Origin: Saccharothrix sp. S26
Lineage (GTDB): Bacteria > Actinomycetota > Actinomycetes > Mycobacteriales > Pseudonocardiaceae
Direction: 5' to 3'
Assembly: GCF_021390395.1 (NCBI RefSeq)
Contig: NZ_JAJUWT010000013.1
Location: 1-64,000, forward strand
Length of the DNA stretch: 64,000 bases
The notes under the pieces were generated by a model. That model made no database searches and had not been told where the DNA came from. It worked only from the letters and a program-made list of their open reading frames with translations. How positions within the stretch are numbered: position 1 is the stretch's first letter; each line of letters begins with the position of its first letter. Of the stretch, positions 16,151-24,582 are shown piece by piece. Made by a program: the position numbers and the translations under genes.

Positions 16151-17179
16151 TCAGATGCGGCCGGTGCCCGCGCCGGCGGGCACGACGGTGGGGACTTCGG
16201 CGGCGCGGTGCAGCGAGTAGGTGTAGTAGGTGCGCGGTTCGACCACGGTCCCGCGGAGCTCGATCTCGTGGTTGCACTCGACGAGGATGTTGTCGCGGGC
16301 GACGATGCGGCCCAGGTCGCCGCTGAAGTCGACCCGGCCGGGGTTGTTCACGCTGAAGAAGTAGTTGCCCTCCAGCACCACGCCCGCGTTCATCGCCGAG
16401 GCGACGCCGTAGCTGTTGTCGCGGTAGTAGTTGTTGTAGACGTGCACCGACTCGCCGAAGCGGACGCGCGGGTTGCGCTGGTCGGAGCCGTCGAAGTAGT
16501 TGTGGTGGTAGGTGACCCGCAGGCGGCCGATGTCCTGCGCGCCGTTGTCGTCGTCGTGGCCGAGCAGCAGGGTCTTGTCGTGGTCGTGGAACCTGTTCCA
16601 CGAGACGGTGATGAAATCGCTGCCGCGCTTGATGTCGACCGCGCCGTCGTCGCCGTTGGAGAAGTCGTTGTGGTCGATCCAGATGTGGTGGCTGAACATC
16701 TGCACGTTGATCAGGTCGTCCGTGGCCCCGGTGATCGCGAGGTTGCGGATGATGATGTTGTGCACGGCGTTCGCGGGGGGAGTGGTGACGTCGTCGTCGA
16801 CCGGCAGGCCGATGTTCAGCCCGCCGCCGACGAGCTTGGCGTCGGTGCCCAACCCGATGATGGTCTTGTCCGAGGCGACGTCGTGCATGCCGTCGCTGGT
16901 GCCGGTCGGTAACGTGATCGTGCCCTTGACCTGCACGACCAGGGGCTGCGGCCGGGCGATGTAGTCGAGGAACTGCGCGGTGGTGGAGGCGGTGACCACC
17001 GCGCCGCCGGCGCCGCCGGTCGTGCCGTTCTGGGCGAGCGCGTTCACCGAGGCGAACCCGTCCGCGGTCGTGGCGGCCGACGCCGGCGTGCCGCCCGGCA
17101 GGACGACCGCGGCCGCGGTCAGCGCGGTGGCGGCGACGACCCGCAGCAGGGCGCGCCGGTTCCCGGAAGATGTGGGCAT
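16151..17179 (-). CDS. Pectate lyase PL1, first gene of operon
   Basis: 342 residues from ATG 17179, chosen for the GAGAGGAAA ribosome binding site just before it. Signal peptide MPTSSGNRRALLRVVAATAL and cleavage near PASA. PL1 markers: SDKTIIGLGTDAKLVGGG, HNIIIRNLAITGATDDLINV, HHIWIDHNDFSNGDDGAVDI, ITVSWNRFHDHDKTLLLGHD, DQRNPRVRFGESVHVYNNYY. It heads a four-gene operon of secreted pectate lyases. The promoter region upstream holds a LacI-type box and two CACATATGTG palindromes. Confidence 0.93.
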   Translation of the reverse strand: MPTSSGNRRALLRVVAATALTAAAVVLPGGTPASAATTADGFASVNALAQNGTTGGAGGAVVTASTTAQFLDYIARPQPLVVQVKGTITLPTGTSDGMHDVASDKTIIGLGTDAKLVGGGLNIGLPVDDDVTTPPANAVHNIIIRNLAITGATDDLINVQMFSHHIWIDHNDFSNGDDGAVDIKRGSDFITVSWNRFHDHDKTLLLGHDDDNGAQDIGRLRVTYHHNYFDGSDQRNPRVRFGESVHVYNNYYRDNSYGVASAMNAGVVLEGNYFFSVNNPGRVDFSGDLGRIVARDNILVECNHEIELRGTVVEPRTYYTYSLHRAAEVPTVVPAGAGTGRI

Positions 17180-17224
17180 GGCAATTTCCTCTCCCGTATG
17201 AGGGGTGAGTGCGGGACTAATCGG

Positions 17225-17236
17225 GAAAGCGCTCTC
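17225..17236 (-). promoter_or_regulatory. LacI-type operator-like box upstream of pectate lyases
   Basis: GAAAGCGCTCTC is an imperfect palindrome around the AGCGCT core typical of LacI-family operators in actinobacteria. It is 46-57 bases upstream of the first pectate lyase ATG and may overlap the promoter. Confidence 0.5.
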
Positions 17237-17295
17237 TGATCGCACCGTAGCGCATGTTTCCGGCCTGTCAACGGCCCGTGTCGACCGGGCTCCGG

Positions 17296-17343
17296 GGTTC
17301 ACATATGTGGTCGAGCTATTCGACGTCCTGGTTCACATATGTG
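17296..17343. promoter_or_regulatory. Two direct copies of palindrome GGTTCACATATGTG
   Basis: GGTTCACATATGTG occurs at 17296-17309 and again at 17330-17343. The perfect palindrome CACATATGTG is within each (17300-17309 and 17334-17343). The copies are exactly 34 bases apart, about three helical turns, and stand out from the GC-rich surroundings. They lie about 120-165 bases upstream of the pectate lyase operon and so are candidate operators for it. IclR-type regulators use similar sites, but the family is a guess. Confidence 0.6.
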
Positions 17344-17490
17344 TCGACGAACGCCCATTCCGGGTAACCGGGAATGTTCCGCGCGGCTATTCTCGCCCGC
17401 CGCGCGCGAAGGCGGAGCTGGTCTGGAACCACCGACCGCGCCCCGCCGGGCTCGTCCCGACGAGTCGCGGTGGCACCGAGGTTCCAGCGG

Positions 17491-17564
17491 TGCCCCCACC
17501 AGGACTCGAACCTGGGACCTCGCCGTTCGTAGCGGCGCGCTCTGTCCTGCTGAGCTATGGGGGC
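17491..17564 (-). tRNA. tRNA-Arg (anticodon ACG)
   Basis: Read on the minus strand: acceptor arms GCCCCCA and TGGGGGC pair fully, the D-arm contains AGCTCAGCAGGACAGAGC, the anticodon stem CGCCG/CGGCG encloses loop CTACGAA with anticodon ACG, and the T-arm contains GGTTCGAGTCC. Discriminator A; CCA is not encoded. Length 74. The tRNA decodes CGU/CGC Arg codons after wobble deamination. Confidence 0.95.
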
Positions 17565-17994
17565 CGATCGTGCCGAATGTCCACCGAGGCCGACCGGAAA
17601 GCACTTCCCGGTCGCCGGAATCCCTGTTCCCCGGCACGGGAAAAGAGAAAGCCGCCCTGGTCGGTCACCCGACGGACGGCTCCCCGAACCGGACCTTCCA
17701 ACAGGTCACGGCGGGGAGCACGGGCGACCCGATCGGCGTCGACGTGTGTTCGCCATGTCCGCTCCTCGGCTCGGTGTGCGCACATCGTGCCGCCCGGACC
17801 GCGGCACCGTCAAACCATTTCCGCGGGGCATTCCGCGAATGCGTCGGCGGGCCGACCGGAATCCCGTGGCGGGCCTGCCCGCGTCCCCGGACGTGGTCGC
17901 CGCACGTGGAGTGAACCCGGACGCCGCATTGCGGGAGCGGGCGCGGGGTCGTTGAATCGGGGCCGCGACCCGCCACCGAACCGTGGAGCCTGCC
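17565..17994. other. Intergenic region between tRNA-Arg and cysteine hydrolase, no gene seen
   Basis: About 430 bases with no convincing gene on either strand. No integrase gene or tRNA 3'-end duplication was seen, so I do not call this an integration site. Confidence 0.5.
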
Positions 17995-18609
17995 ATGACC
18001 GAGCTGGTGCTGGACCCGAAGACGACCGCGTTGGTGCTGATCGAGTACCAGAACGACTTCACCAGCGAGGGTGGCGTGCTGCACGGCGCGGTCAAGGAGG
18101 TGATGGGCAGCACCGGCATGCTGCCCAAGACCGTGGCGCTGGTGGAGGCGGCGCGGGCGGCCGGGGTGACGGTGATGCACGCGCCCATCACGTTCGTCGA
18201 GGGCTACAAGGAGATCTCCGCCCACCCGTACGGCATCCTCAAGGGCGTCGTGGACGGCAAGGCGTTCGTCAAGGGCAGCTGGGGCGCGGCGATCGTGGAC
18301 GACCTCGCACCCCGCGACACCGACATCGTGATCGAGGGCAAGCGCGGCCTCGACACGTTCGCCAGCACGAACCTCGACTTCATCCTGCGCAGCAAGGGCA
18401 TCACCACCATCGTGCTGGGAGGCTTCCTGACCAACTGCTGCGTCGAGTCGACCATGCGCTCCGGTTACGAGAACGGCTACAAGGTCATCACGCTGACCGA
18501 CTGCGTCGCCGCCACCTCGAAGGAGGAGCACGACAACGCGCTGCGCTTCGACTTCCCGATGTTCTCCGTCCCGCTCACGGCCGACGACGTGATCGCCGCC
18601 CTGTCCTGA
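17995..18609 (+). CDS. Cysteine hydrolase, isochorismatase-like family
   Basis: 204 residues from ATG 17995 with TGGAG 8 bases upstream. Isochorismatase-like fold with the Asp-Lys-Cys triad: Asp in LIEYQNDFTSEGG (about residue 22), Lys in VIEGKRGLDTFAST (about 120) and the nucleophile Cys in GFLTNCCVESTMRSGYENGY (about 150). The cis-peptide-type GFLTN segment before Cys is typical. Members hydrolyse amides, carbamates or isochorismate; the substrate here is unknown. It stands directly before an FMO remnant. Confidence 0.88.
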   Translation: MTELVLDPKTTALVLIEYQNDFTSEGGVLHGAVKEVMGSTGMLPKTVALVEAARAAGVTVMHAPITFVEGYKEISAHPYGILKGVVDGKAFVKGSWGAAIVDDLAPRDTDIVIEGKRGLDTFASTNLDFILRSKGITTIVLGGFLTNCCVESTMRSGYENGYKVITLTDCVAATSKEEHDNALRFDFPMFSVPLTADDVIAALS

Positions 18610-18637
18610 CCTGTCCCGCCCCCGGCCGCACCACCAC

Positions 18638-19378
18638 GTGCGGGTGCCCGAACTGCCCGGCCGCGAGGCGTTCCACGGGACGGTGCTGCACTCCAACGAG
18701 GTGCGCGACGGGACGTTCGCCGGGCGGCGCGTGGTCGTGGTGGGTGGCGGCAAGTCGGCGTTGGACCTGGCCACGCGCGCCGCGCACGAGGCCGCCTCGG
18801 CAACGCTCGTGCAGCGCAAGGTGAACTGGATGATCCCCGAGCGGTTCGTGCTCGGCACGGTCGGGTACAAGTGGATCCTGTTCACCCGGCGGCCGGCATC
18901 CGGCCGGGAGGTGACCGCGGACGTCGTCGTGTTCGCCACCGGCCACCACCGCGTCTTCCCGTTCCTGGACCTGCCGGTGCACGACCGGGACGGACGGCTG
19001 CGGCTGTACCGGGGCATCGTGCCGCCCGGCGTGGACCGGCTGGGCTTCGTCGGCTTCCGCCAGGTCTTCAACAACCCCATGGGCATGGAGCTGACCGCGC
19101 ACTGGCTGGTCCGCCACTTCCTGGGCACCCTGCGCGTCGCACCGGACGAGCGGGAGATGCGACGGGCCGTCGAGGCTCGGCTGGACTGGCAGGAACGCGT
19201 GCTGCCCGGGTCGGGCGGCTATGACTTCGGCGCCTACGACATCCACTGCGCGGACGAGCTCATGCACGACATGGGCCTGCCCTCCGAACGCGCGCGCAAC
19301 GCGCTGGCCGAGTACCTGCTCCCCGGCGGCGTCGCCGGCCGCTACCGGAACCTGGCGTCCCCCGACCGCCTCGAGTAG
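18638..19378 (+). pseudogene. Remnant of flavin-containing monooxygenase (N-terminus and internal part missing)
   Basis: 246-residue open frame homologous to the middle and end of FMO/Baeyer-Villiger-type enzymes, which are normally about 430-500 residues. It begins at VPELPGREAFHGTVLHSNE, so the N-terminal FAD dinucleotide-binding motif is gone. The NADPH-binding VVVVGGGKSALDLA remains. After GTVGYKWILF the sequence jumps to TADVVVFATGHHRVFPFLDL, which in relatives lies much farther on, implying an internal deletion as well. The C-terminal part continues normally (GIVPPGVDRLGFVGFRQVFN). It cannot be a working flavoenzyme. Confidence 0.75.
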
Positions 19379-19531
19379 CCGGAGCCGACAGCCGGCCCGG
19401 ATGACGGCCGGGCACCGGGGGATCGCCTGCCTGGTCGCGGGCGGGGCCCTGCCCGAGGTGACCGCGGGGTGAGTGGATCTCATCCTTCCGATATCTCGAC
19501 CATGGCCGGCCGGTCCGCCTACGTTCGTCGC

Positions 19532-20401
19532 ATGGCTTACGGCAAGGCACTGCGCGAGGCCGTCGCGGCTCCCGGGACCACCCCGTTGATCGGTGTGTTC
19601 GACATGCTGTCGGCGTCGATCGCGGCCCGGCACTACGACGGGTTGTTCGTCTCCGGCTTCGGGTTCTCCGCCTCGCACTACGGCCTGCCGGACGTCGGTT
19701 TCATCGCCTGGCCGGACGTCGTCGCCTTCGTGCAGCGGCTGCGGTTGGCGCTGCCCCGGCACCACCTGCTGGTCGACATCGACGACGGGTACACCGACCC
19801 GGAGGTCGCCTGCCAGGTCGTCCGCGCGCTGGAGCAGGTCGGCGCGTCCGGCGTGATGCTGGAGGACCAGCAGCGGCCACGTCGGTGCGGGCACGTCGAG
19901 GGCAAGCGGGTGCTGCCGCTGGAGCAGTACCTGGAGAAGCTGGACCTCGTGCTGCGGACCAGGACGGACCTGCTCGTCGTGGCGCGCACCGATGCCACCG
20001 ACGAGGACGAGATGCTGCGCCGGGCCGCCGCGTTCGCCGAGACCGACGCCGACGTGGTCCTGGTCGAGGGCATGCCGTCGGTCGAGGTGATCCGCCGGGT
20101 GCGGCGCGCGGTGGGCGGCAAGGCGCTGCTGTTCAACCAGATCGCGGGCGGCAAGTCGCCGAAGCTGTCGCTCGGCGAGCTGACCCGGCTGGGCGTCGAC
20201 GTGGCGATCTACAGCACGCCGTGCCTGTTCGCCGCCCACGCGGCCATCGAGGACGCGATGGTGCGGCTCAAGGAGCGCGACGGGGTGCTGCCGGACGACT
20301 CGATCGACGTCGCCGAGTCGCAGGCGCTGCTGCGGGACAACGTCAGCCGCCACCACGAGCTGCCCGCGCCGCGCGCCTCCCACCCCGCCATGACCCGCTG
20401 A
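19532..20401 (+). CDS. Isocitrate lyase / PEP mutase family protein
   Basis: 289 residues from ATG 19532. TIM-barrel of the ICL/PEPM superfamily: GVFDMLSASIAARHYDGLFV, the metal-binding DIDDGYTDP (about residue 85), LEDQQRPRRCGHVEGKRVLP carrying the (K/R)RCGH active-site loop, and VVARTDATDEDEMLRRAAAF. Members cleave or form C-C or P-C bonds of 2-hydroxy- or phosphono-acids (carboxy-PEP mutase, methylisocitrate lyase and relatives). The exact substrate is not clear. An upstream GTG at 19469 in the same frame gives a non-conserved extension. Confidence 0.88.
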   Translation: MAYGKALREAVAAPGTTPLIGVFDMLSASIAARHYDGLFVSGFGFSASHYGLPDVGFIAWPDVVAFVQRLRLALPRHHLLVDIDDGYTDPEVACQVVRALEQVGASGVMLEDQQRPRRCGHVEGKRVLPLEQYLEKLDLVLRTRTDLLVVARTDATDEDEMLRRAAAFAETDADVVLVEGMPSVEVIRRVRRAVGGKALLFNQIAGGKSPKLSLGELTRLGVDVAIYSTPCLFAAHAAIEDAMVRLKERDGVLPDDSIDVAESQALLRDNVSRHHELPAPRASHPAMTR

Positions 20402-20410
20402 AAGGCGAGG

Positions 20411-20647
20411 TCAGCCCGGGTCGCCGCGGCGCTTGCGGTGCACCACCCAGCCGAAGTCGACCAGCAGGACGACCACGATCACCACCAGCAGCACCGCGAG
20501 CCAGGTCAGGCCCGCCCGGACGCACAGCACGGCGGCCACGCCGTTGAAGACGACACCGAACCCGGCCAGCCACAACCGCAGGGTCAACGCGCTGCGCGGC
20601 GGCGCCGGTGGCGGCAGGTCGTCGTCCGGGTGGCCGGCGCCGGTCAC
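20411..20647 (-). CDS. Small two-TM membrane protein (DUF6343-like?)
   Basis: 78 residues from GTG 20647, which overlaps the upstream stop as GTGA. Cytoplasmic Pro-rich start, two hydrophobic helices (LWLAGFGVVFNGVAAVLCV and LAVLLVVIVVVLLVDFGWV) and a basic tail HRKRRGDPG. It resembles small actinobacterial DUF6343-type proteins in size and layout; this match is from memory and uncertain. Probably co-translated with the preceding gene. Confidence 0.55.
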   Translation of the reverse strand: MTGAGHPDDDLPPPAPPRSALTLRLWLAGFGVVFNGVAAVLCVRAGLTWLAVLLVVIVVVLLVDFGWVVHRKRRGDPG

Positions 20648-20985
20648 GTCCGCCACTCCTCCTGCCAGCCGTGGTGGGTGTCGTAGGCGGCGGCGAGCAG
20701 CAAGAGCACGGACCGGTCCGAGGAGCCCTCGACCTCCTTGCGCAGCCACTGCGCCTTCTCCGCGAACGGCACGGGCGCGCGTTCGAGCTGGGCGTGCGCC
20801 TCGCCGGGCACGAGCAGCAGCTCGCGGCCGTCGTCGGAGCGCAGCACCGCCAGCCGTCCCCGGCGCTCGGCCTCGTCCAGCAGCGGCAGCTCCTCGCGGG
20901 CGAGCCGCTCCTCGTCCTCGGTGAGCCGGTCCAGCACGAACCGGCGCAGGTCCTCATCGGAAAGTCGGTCGGGCTCCACGTCCAT
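20644..20985 (-). CDS. Hypothetical acidic helical protein (113 aa)
   Basis: 113 residues from ATG 20985. A charged helical protein beginning MDVEPDRLSDEDLRRFVLDR with no membrane segment and no motif I recognise. It overlaps by 4 bases the small membrane protein gene and is divergent from the DHA2 exporter at 21063, 77 bases away. No function assigned. Confidence 0.6.
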   Translation of the reverse strand: MDVEPDRLSDEDLRRFVLDRLTEDEERLAREELPLLDEAERRGRLAVLRSDDGRELLLVPGEAHAQLERAPVPFAEKAQWLRKEVEGSSDRSVLLLLAAAYDTHHGWQEEWRT

Positions 20986-21062
20986 GGCCCTGGGGTATCC
21001 ACTCGCACCCCGGCCACACGTCGTGGCGTGCGGGTGATCGCGTCGCCCGGTAGGAATAGGTG

Positions 21063-22520
21063 ATGACCAGCGCTTACGAACCCGACCCACGGCGGTGGCA
21101 CGCGCTCGCGGTCACGCTCGTCGCCGGGTTCATGAGCCTGCTCGACGTGAGCATCGTGTCCGTGGCCCTGCCGTCCATCCAGCACGGCCTGGGCACCACC
21201 CCGGCGGGTGTGCAGTGGGTCGTCTCGGGCTACGCGCTGGCGTTCGGCTTGGCCCTGGTGCCCGCCGGACGCCTGGGCGACGCGATCGGGCGAAGGACCA
21301 TGTTCCTGTGCGCGTTGAGCGGGTTCGTGCTGTTCAGCGCGTTGGCCGGACTGGCGCCGACCACGGAGGTGCTGATCGTGGCACGGCTGGCCCAGGGCGT
21401 CTCGGCGGGCGCTCTCGCGCCGCAGAACTCCGCGTTGATCCAGCAGCTGTTCCGGGGCGCGGAACGCGGGCGGGCGTTCGGGTTCTTCGGCTCCACGGTC
21501 GGCGTCTCCACGGCCGTCGGGCCGGTGGTCGGCGGCGTCATCCTGGCCGTGGCCGGCGAGGACGAGGGCTGGCGGTGGATCTTCTACGTCAACGTGCCGA
21601 TCGGCGTGGTCGCGCTGGTGCTGGCCGCCCGGCTGCTGCCCCGCGCCCGCGGCGGACCGCGCGGTCACCTCGACCTGGTCGGCGCGGCCCTGCTGGGCAC
21701 CGGTGTGCTGGCCGTGATGCTGCCGCTGGTGCTCGCCGAGGCGGGCGGGCTGGCGCGGCTGTGGTGGTTGTTCGCGGTCGGCGTGGCGCTGCTGGCGCTG
21801 TTCGTGCGCTGGGAACGGCGCGTCGCCGCGCGCGGCCGGAGCCCGATGCTGAACATCGCGCTGTTCACCGGCACGCCCGGTTACGGCACGGGCGCGTTGC
21901 TCGGGACGGTGTACTTCGTCGGGTTCGCCGGCATCTGGCTGGTGTTCGCGCTGTACTTCCAGACCGGGCTGGGCTACACGCCGTTGCAGTCGGGGCTGGC
22001 CGTGACGCCGTTCGCGGTCGGGTCGGCGGCGTCCGCGGTGATCGGCGGGCGGCTGGTGGAGCGGTGGGGCCGCAAGCTGACCGTGACCGGGTTGACCCTT
22101 GTGGTGGCCGGTCTCGCGGTAACGGCGGTGGTGCTGCGGTTGGCCCCGGCGCACGTGGCCGGGTGGGCGGTCGCACCCGCGCTGCTCGTGGCGGGCGTCG
22201 GCGGCGGGTGGGTGATCTCGCCGAACACCACGTTGACGTTGCGGCACGTGCCGGTCGCGATGGCGGGTGCGGCGGGTGGCGCGTTGCAGACCGGTCAGCG
22301 CATCGGCTCGGCGATCGGCACGGCGGCGTTGACCGGCGTGTTCTACCTGGTGCTGACCTCGACCGGGCGGGACTTCCCGGTGGCGGTGTCGGTCGCGGTG
22401 GGCGGCGCGACGGTGGCCGTATCGCTGGCGCTGGTGGTCGCGATCGCGGAGCTGCGCGCCCGGCCGCGCTGTCCGTCCGCTGTGGAGGGTGCGGAGGAGG
22501 CGATCCCGGACGCGCCGTGA
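21063..22520 (+). CDS. DHA2-family MFS drug exporter (EmrB/QacA type)
   Basis: 485 residues from ATG 21063 (GTG 21060 possible). Fourteen-TM DHA2 layout: LLDVSIVSVALPSIQHGLGT in TM1 with the D(V/I)SIV motif C-like signature, VPAGRLGDAIGRRTMFLCAL as motif A, and GSTVGVSTAVGPVVGGVIL as the antiporter motif in TM5. Exports hydrophobic compounds in exchange for protons. A Cys-free short tail follows TM14. No adjacent TetR regulator is seen. Confidence 0.9.
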   Translation: MTSAYEPDPRRWHALAVTLVAGFMSLLDVSIVSVALPSIQHGLGTTPAGVQWVVSGYALAFGLALVPAGRLGDAIGRRTMFLCALSGFVLFSALAGLAPTTEVLIVARLAQGVSAGALAPQNSALIQQLFRGAERGRAFGFFGSTVGVSTAVGPVVGGVILAVAGEDEGWRWIFYVNVPIGVVALVLAARLLPRARGGPRGHLDLVGAALLGTGVLAVMLPLVLAEAGGLARLWWLFAVGVALLALFVRWERRVAARGRSPMLNIALFTGTPGYGTGALLGTVYFVGFAGIWLVFALYFQTGLGYTPLQSGLAVTPFAVGSAASAVIGGRLVERWGRKLTVTGLTLVVAGLAVTAVVLRLAPAHVAGWAVAPALLVAGVGGGWVISPNTTLTLRHVPVAMAGAAGGALQTGQRIGSAIGTAALTGVFYLVLTSTGRDFPVAVSVAVGGATVAVSLALVVAIAELRARPRCPSAVEGAEEAIPDAP

Positions 22521-22557
22521 GCTGCGCCGGCCGGCGTGGCGCGGGCACGATGGTGGC

Positions 22558-23643
22558 ATGGACCTGCTGCCGCTGACCGAACAGCTGCTCGGCATCCGCT
22601 CGACCGCCGACCGACCGGACGACCTGCGCCGGGCGCTGGACCTCGTGCTCGACGTGGTCGGGCCCGGGTTCACCGTGGAGCGGTTCGAGTCGGGCGGCAA
22701 GCCCAGCGCGCTGGTCTACGTGGGCGAACGCCGTCCCCACTTCCGGGTGATCTTCAACGCCCACCTGGACGTGGTGCCGGGCGCGGACGAGCAGTTCCGG
22801 CCACGCCGTGACGGCGACCGGCTCATCGCGCGGGGCGCGCAGGACATGAAGCTGTCCGCGCTGGTGCTGGCGACGGTGTTCCGGGACGTCGCGTCCCGGC
22901 TGCCTTACCCGATCGGGCTGCAACTGGTCACCGACGAGGAGGTCGGTGGGCGCGACGGCACGCTGCACCAGTTGGAGCAGGGCGTGACGGCGTCGTTCGT
23001 GGTGATCGGCGAGCACAGCGCGCTGCGGGTGGTGGCGGAGTCGAAAGGTCTGATCACCGTTCGGCTGCACGCGGAGGGACGCGCGGCGCACAGCGCTTAC
23101 CAGTGGCTCGGCGACAACGCGGTGCTGAAGGTGATGCGGGCGGTGGACGGTGTGCTCGCCGCGTACCCGGTGGCGGCGGGGGAGGAGTGGCGGACCACGG
23201 TGAACGTCGCCCGGATCTCGACCGGCAACGAGGCGCTCAACCAGGTGCCCGCGGACGCGACGGCGTGGCTGGACGTCCGGTTCCCGCCCGAGGACGCCGA
23301 CTTCACCGGCCGGACGCGGGAGGAGGTCGCCGCCCGCTTCGCCGCGTTGTGCCCGCCCGGCGTCACGGTCGCGGTCGACCACGTCGAGCCCCCGCACCGG
23401 GCGGACCCGGACGGGCCCGACCTGCTGGCGTTGCAGCGCGCCGCCCGTGCCCAGGGGTATTCGGGTGAGCTGCTGCGCAAGCACGGCGCGGCCGACTCGC
23501 GGTTCTACTTCCAGCGCGGCATCGACGCGGTGATCTTCGGCGTGGGCGGAGACGGGCAGCACGGGCCGGACGAGTACGCGGACCTCACCACGGTCGAGCC
23601 GTACCGGCGGGCGTTGATCGCGTTCCTGGAGGGCATTGCCTGA
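22558..23643 (+). CDS. M20 family metallopeptidase (ArgE/DapE/ACY1-like)
   Basis: 361 residues. The M20 zinc ligands are visible: FNAHLDVVPG (His and catalytic Asp), RGAQDMKLSAL (bridging Asp), VTDEEVGGRDGT (catalytic Glu and ligand Glu), EHSAL region and the late GGDGQHGPDEYADL (ligand His). The dimerisation domain (about residues 165-270) carries GRAAHSAYQWLGDNA. Hydrolyses an N-acyl or peptide bond of an amino-acid substrate; exact substrate unknown. Confidence 0.88.
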   Translation: MDLLPLTEQLLGIRSTADRPDDLRRALDLVLDVVGPGFTVERFESGGKPSALVYVGERRPHFRVIFNAHLDVVPGADEQFRPRRDGDRLIARGAQDMKLSALVLATVFRDVASRLPYPIGLQLVTDEEVGGRDGTLHQLEQGVTASFVVIGEHSALRVVAESKGLITVRLHAEGRAAHSAYQWLGDNAVLKVMRAVDGVLAAYPVAAGEEWRTTVNVARISTGNEALNQVPADATAWLDVRFPPEDADFTGRTREEVAARFAALCPPGVTVAVDHVEPPHRADPDGPDLLALQRAARAQGYSGELLRKHGAADSRFYFQRGIDAVIFGVGGDGQHGPDEYADLTTVEPYRRALIAFLEGIA

Positions 23644-23646
23644 CGC

Positions 23647-23662
23647 GTAACCTCTTGGTTAC
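23647..23662 (+). promoter_or_regulatory. ArsR-type operator GTAACC-TCTT-GGTTAC
   Basis: Perfect inverted repeat GTAACC (23647-23652) and GGTTAC (23657-23662) with a 4-base spacer, 10 bases before the GTG of the ArsR gene. Such sites are common before ArsR-SRPBCC gene pairs. Autorepression is likely. Confidence 0.7.
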
Positions 23663-23671
23663 GCTTCCGGG

Positions 23672-24073
23672 GTGGACGAGGTGGCGGGTGCGATCGCCGA
23701 CCCCGTGCGGCGGGAGATCCTGGAGATGCTGCGGGGCGCCGCGCGGCTGTCGGCGGGTCAGATCGCCGAGCGGTTCGCGATCAGCCGTCCCGCGGTGAGC
23801 CGGCACCTGCGGGTGCTGCGGGAGAGCGGGCTGGTGCGCGACGAACTCGTGGGCCGGCAGCGGTTCTACGTGCTCGACGCGTCCCGGTTGACGCCGCTGG
23901 CGCGGTGGCTGGCGTCGTTCGACGTGCCCGTCGCGCCCGACCGGCCATCGGGGTGGGCGCACCGCCTCGACGCGCTGGAGACCGAGGTCCACCGCACCCG
24001 CCGGGAACGCCGCACCGGCGGTCACCCTGCCGACGGTGTGCCTGCCGACGACGTTAAGGAGAACACCGCATGA
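23672..24073 (+). CDS. ArsR-family transcriptional regulator
   Basis: 133 residues from GTG 23672. A winged HTH covers residues 1-85: AIADPVRREILEMLRGAARL, LSAGQIAERFAISRPAVSRHLRVLRESGLV, and wing DELVGRQRFYVLD. No Cys metal site, so it belongs to the non-metal ArsR group that partners SRPBCC proteins. The C-terminal tail is charged. It overlaps the SRPBCC gene by ATGA at 24070-24073 and has a palindromic operator upstream. Confidence 0.92.
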   Translation: MDEVAGAIADPVRREILEMLRGAARLSAGQIAERFAISRPAVSRHLRVLRESGLVRDELVGRQRFYVLDASRLTPLARWLASFDVPVAPDRPSGWAHRLDALETEVHRTRRERRTGGHPADGVPADDVKENTA

Positions 24074-24582
24074 CCCCGACCCCCGCCGGTCGCCTGTTCC
24101 GCACGGATCAGGGCAGCGACCTGGTGCTCACCCGGACGTTCCGCGCGCTGGCCGAGGACGTGTGGGCGAGCCTCACCGAGCCGGAGCGCACCGCCCGGTG
24201 GTTCGGCCCGTGGGAGGGTGAGGCCGCGCCGGGGCGCACGGTGAAGGTGCAGATGGCGTTCGAGGAGCAGGAGCCGTGGGTGGAGGTCCGCATCGACGCC
24301 TGCGACCCGCCCCGGCGGCTGGCGCTGTCGATGGTGGACGAGGCGAGCACGTGGCGGATGGAGCTGCTGCTGTCCGAAGTGGACGGTGTGACCGAGCTGC
24401 GCCTGGTGCACCACCTGTCCACGGAGGAGGGCATCGGCGAGGTCGGGCCGGGTTGGGAGTACTACCTCGACATGCTGGTCGCCTCCCGCACCGGTGCGCC
24501 GCTGCCCGGCTTCGACGACTACTACCCGTCCCAGAAGGCGTACTTCGAGGCGCTGACGACCGTGAGCCTTCGGGACGCGTGA
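24070..24582 (+). CDS. SRPBCC / AHSA1-domain protein
   Basis: 170 residues forming one START-like helix-grip domain: LVLTRTFRALAEDVWASLTE, ERTARWFGPWEGEAAPGRTV, and VTELRLVHHLSTEEG, with WEYYLDMLVASRTG near the end. Such proteins bind a hydrophobic ligand in a deep pocket; the co-encoded ArsR regulator usually controls them. It ends one base before the convergent MerR remnant. Confidence 0.88.
   Translation: MTPTPAGRLFRTDQGSDLVLTRTFRALAEDVWASLTEPERTARWFGPWEGEAAPGRTVKVQMAFEEQEPWVEVRIDACDPPRRLALSMVDEASTWRMELLLSEVDGVTELRLVHHLSTEEGIGEVGPGWEYYLDMLVASRTGAPLPGFDDYYPSQKAYFEALTTVSLRDA

Noticed and set aside
14067-16220. 717-codon frame opposite the pectate lyases
   Set aside because: Antisense artefact; Val/His/Asp-rich repeats reflect the PL1 genes on the other strand.
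17491-17564. tRNA-Arg as attachment site of an integrated element
   Set aside because: No integrase, no duplicated tRNA 3' end, and neighbours look like ordinary chromosome.
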